From Clostridiales bacterium (GTDB lineage Bacteria > Bacillota > Clostridia > Oscillospirales > Oscillospiraceae): DNA of 6,099 nucleotides. The DNA lies in NCBI GenBank assembly GCA_021200895.1, contig JAJQFX010000142.1, positions 1 to 6,099 on the forward strand, read 5' to 3'. The first letter of the stretch is position 1; the number at the start of each line of letters is the position of its first letter. Of the stretch, positions 5,027 to 6,099 are shown one piece after another. A program made the translations under genes and the position numbers. The notes under the pieces were generated by a model. That model was not told the origin of the DNA. It saw nothing but the letters and a program-made list of their open reading frames with translations, and searched no databases.

Positions 5027-6099
5027 ATGGAAATTGTGGGCATTGTGGCGGAGTTCGACCCCTTCCACCGGGGCCATGCCTGGCTGCTCCGGCAGGTGCG
5101 GGAGGCCTTTCCGGGGTGCGCCATCGCGGTAGCCATGAGCGGCAACTTCACCCAGCGGGGGAGCGCGGCGGCGCTGGCCAAGCAGGACAGGGCGGAGCTG
5201 GCGCTGACCGGCGGGGCGAACCTGGTGCTGCTCCTCCCCGTCACCTTCGCCTGCGCCTCGGCGGAGCGGTTCGCCCGGGGCGGAGTGGCGCTGCTGCAAC
5301 AGGTGGGGGTCACTGTGCTGGCCTTCGGCAGCGAGTGCGGCGACCTGGCCTGCCTCCAGCGGGCGGCGGACGCCCTGGAGACGGAGGAGTACCGCCAGCG
5401 GCTGAAAACGGAGCTGGCCGGGGGCTGCTCCTTTGCCGCCGCCCGGGAGCGGGCGGTGGCCCAACTCATCGGGGAGGGGGCCCAGGTGCTCCGCCAGCCC
5501 AACGACCTGCTGGCGGTGGAGTACCTGCGCGCCCTCCGGGGCAGCGGTATCCGCCCCTTCCCCGTCCAGCGGCGGGGGGCGGCCCACGGCAGCGAGGCGC
5601 TGGAGGGGGAGGTGGTGTCCGCCTCCGCCCTGCGGGGGCTGCTGTATCAGGGGCAGTTCCAGGCGGCGGCGGAGAAGATGCCACCGGAGGCGGGGGCGCT
5701 GCTGCTCCGGTTTGCTGAGGCGGGCAGGCTTCCCGCAGACCAGCACCGGTGCGACCGGGCCATTCTCGCTGCCCTTCGGCAGGCTGCGCCGGAGGACTTC
5801 GCCCGCCTGCCCGACGTGTCGGAAGGGCTGGAGCATCGGCTGTACCGGGCGGCCCAGGAGGCCGCCTCCCCGGAGGACTTCTGCGCCCGGGCCAAGACGA
5901 AGCGCTACGCCTATGCCCGCCTCCGGCGCATCCTGCTCTATTGCTGGCTGGGTATCACCAGGGAGGACTGCCCCGAAGCGCCCCCCTTCCTCCAGGCGCT
6001 GGCCATGGACGAACGGGGGCAGGCCCTGCTCCGGCCCCTCCGGGGCCAGGACGGCCAGCCCCTGATTGCCCGCCCGGCGGTGGGGAAGCGGTTGACCGG
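5027..6099 (+). CDS. tmcAL: tRNA(Met) cytidine acetate ligase (partial, runs off the right edge)
   Basis: TmcAL (formerly YlbM, DUF795) uses ATP and acetate to form acetyl-adenylate and transfers the acetyl group to N4 of cytidine 34 in elongator tRNA-Met. The frame is open for 357 codons to the window edge; B. subtilis TmcAL has about 415 residues, so some 50-60 are missing. The N-terminal nucleotidyltransferase-like fold shows the ATP-binding H-x-G-H as H14-R15-G16-H17 in EFDPFHRGH, then MSGNFTQRG (37-45), LPVTFACASAERFARG (70-85), FGSECGD (100-106) and QPNDLLAVEYL (157-167). The C-terminal tRNA-binding part shows SEGLEHR (265-271) and KTKRYAYARLRR (290-301). Some positions that are near-invariant in relatives differ: D11 replaces the usual N of NPFH, and SAA follows QRG where EPA is usual. 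I translated the stretch codon by codon and found no stop or frameshift. It diverges from ackA. Confidence 0.94.
   Translation, partial: MEIVGIVAEFDPFHRGHAWLLRQVREAFPGCAIAVAMSGNFTQRGSAAALAKQDRAELALTGGANLVLLLPVTFACASAERFARGGVALLQQVGVTVLAFGSECGDLACLQRAADALETEEYRQRLKTELAGGCSFAAARERAVAQLIGEGAQVLRQPNDLLAVEYLRALRGSGIRPFPVQRRGAAHGSEALEGEVVSASALRGLLYQGQFQAAAEKMPPEAGALLLRFAEAGRLPADQHRCDRAILAALRQAAPEDFARLPDVSEGLEHRLYRAAQEAASPEDFCARAKTKRYAYARLRRILLYCWLGITREDCPEAPPFLQALAMDERGQALLRPLRGQDGQPLIARPAVGKRLT

Noticed and set aside
4891..5718. A 275-codon + strand frame and a 285-codon - strand frame over tmcAL
   Set aside because: Both are out of frame with TmcAL, which can be read without interruption from 5027 to the edge; the alternatives are Gly/Pro/Arg-rich low-complexity translations.

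Overview
The window is a GC-rich stretch of chromosomal housekeeping DNA. The gene set, the short intergenic spaces, the AGGAGG-type ribosome binding sites and the sigma-A-like promoters suggest a high-GC clostridial Firmicute, perhaps a gut Oscillospiraceae relative. That placement rests on the look of the proteins and was not tested by a search. I see no mobile element, CRISPR array, tRNA or rRNA gene, and no toxin or defence module. The region is largely ordinary.

Layout. On the + strand come the 3' part of uvrC (to 864), rsmD (868-1419) and an orphan hendecad-repeat coiled-coil protein (1462-2073), closed by a strong rho-independent terminator (2102-2138). On the - strand, converging on that terminator, come ackA (4854-3643), a short six-helix FUSC/ArAE-type membrane protein (3424-2855) and pcp (2775-2143). 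A - strand terminator (2800-2838) separates the membrane protein gene from pcp. Diverging from ackA, tmcAL (formerly YlbM/DUF795) starts at 5027 on the + strand and runs off the right edge without a stop; 357 codons are present.

Working together. UvrC (excision repair) and RsmD (16S rRNA m2G966) are unrelated in function but tightly packed; the rsmD ribosome binding site lies inside the end of uvrC. A consensus -35/-10 pair inside rsmD probably gives the coiled-coil gene its own promoter. AckA and TmcAL both handle acetate: AckA interconverts acetyl phosphate and acetate, and TmcAL activates acetate with ATP to acetylate C34 of elongator tRNA-Met. They share a 172-bp divergent promoter region. 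rsmD and tmcAL are ylbH and ylbM of the Bacillus ylb cluster; coaD (ylbI), which usually follows rsmD, is absent from this window.

Points worth a second look are the internal rsmD promoter, the potentially structured 218-nt leader between ackA and the FUSC gene, the overlapping face-to-face promoters between ackA and tmcAL, the terminator placed just upstream of pcp, the in-frame stop at the very start of the uvrC fragment, and the divergent motifs in TmcAL.
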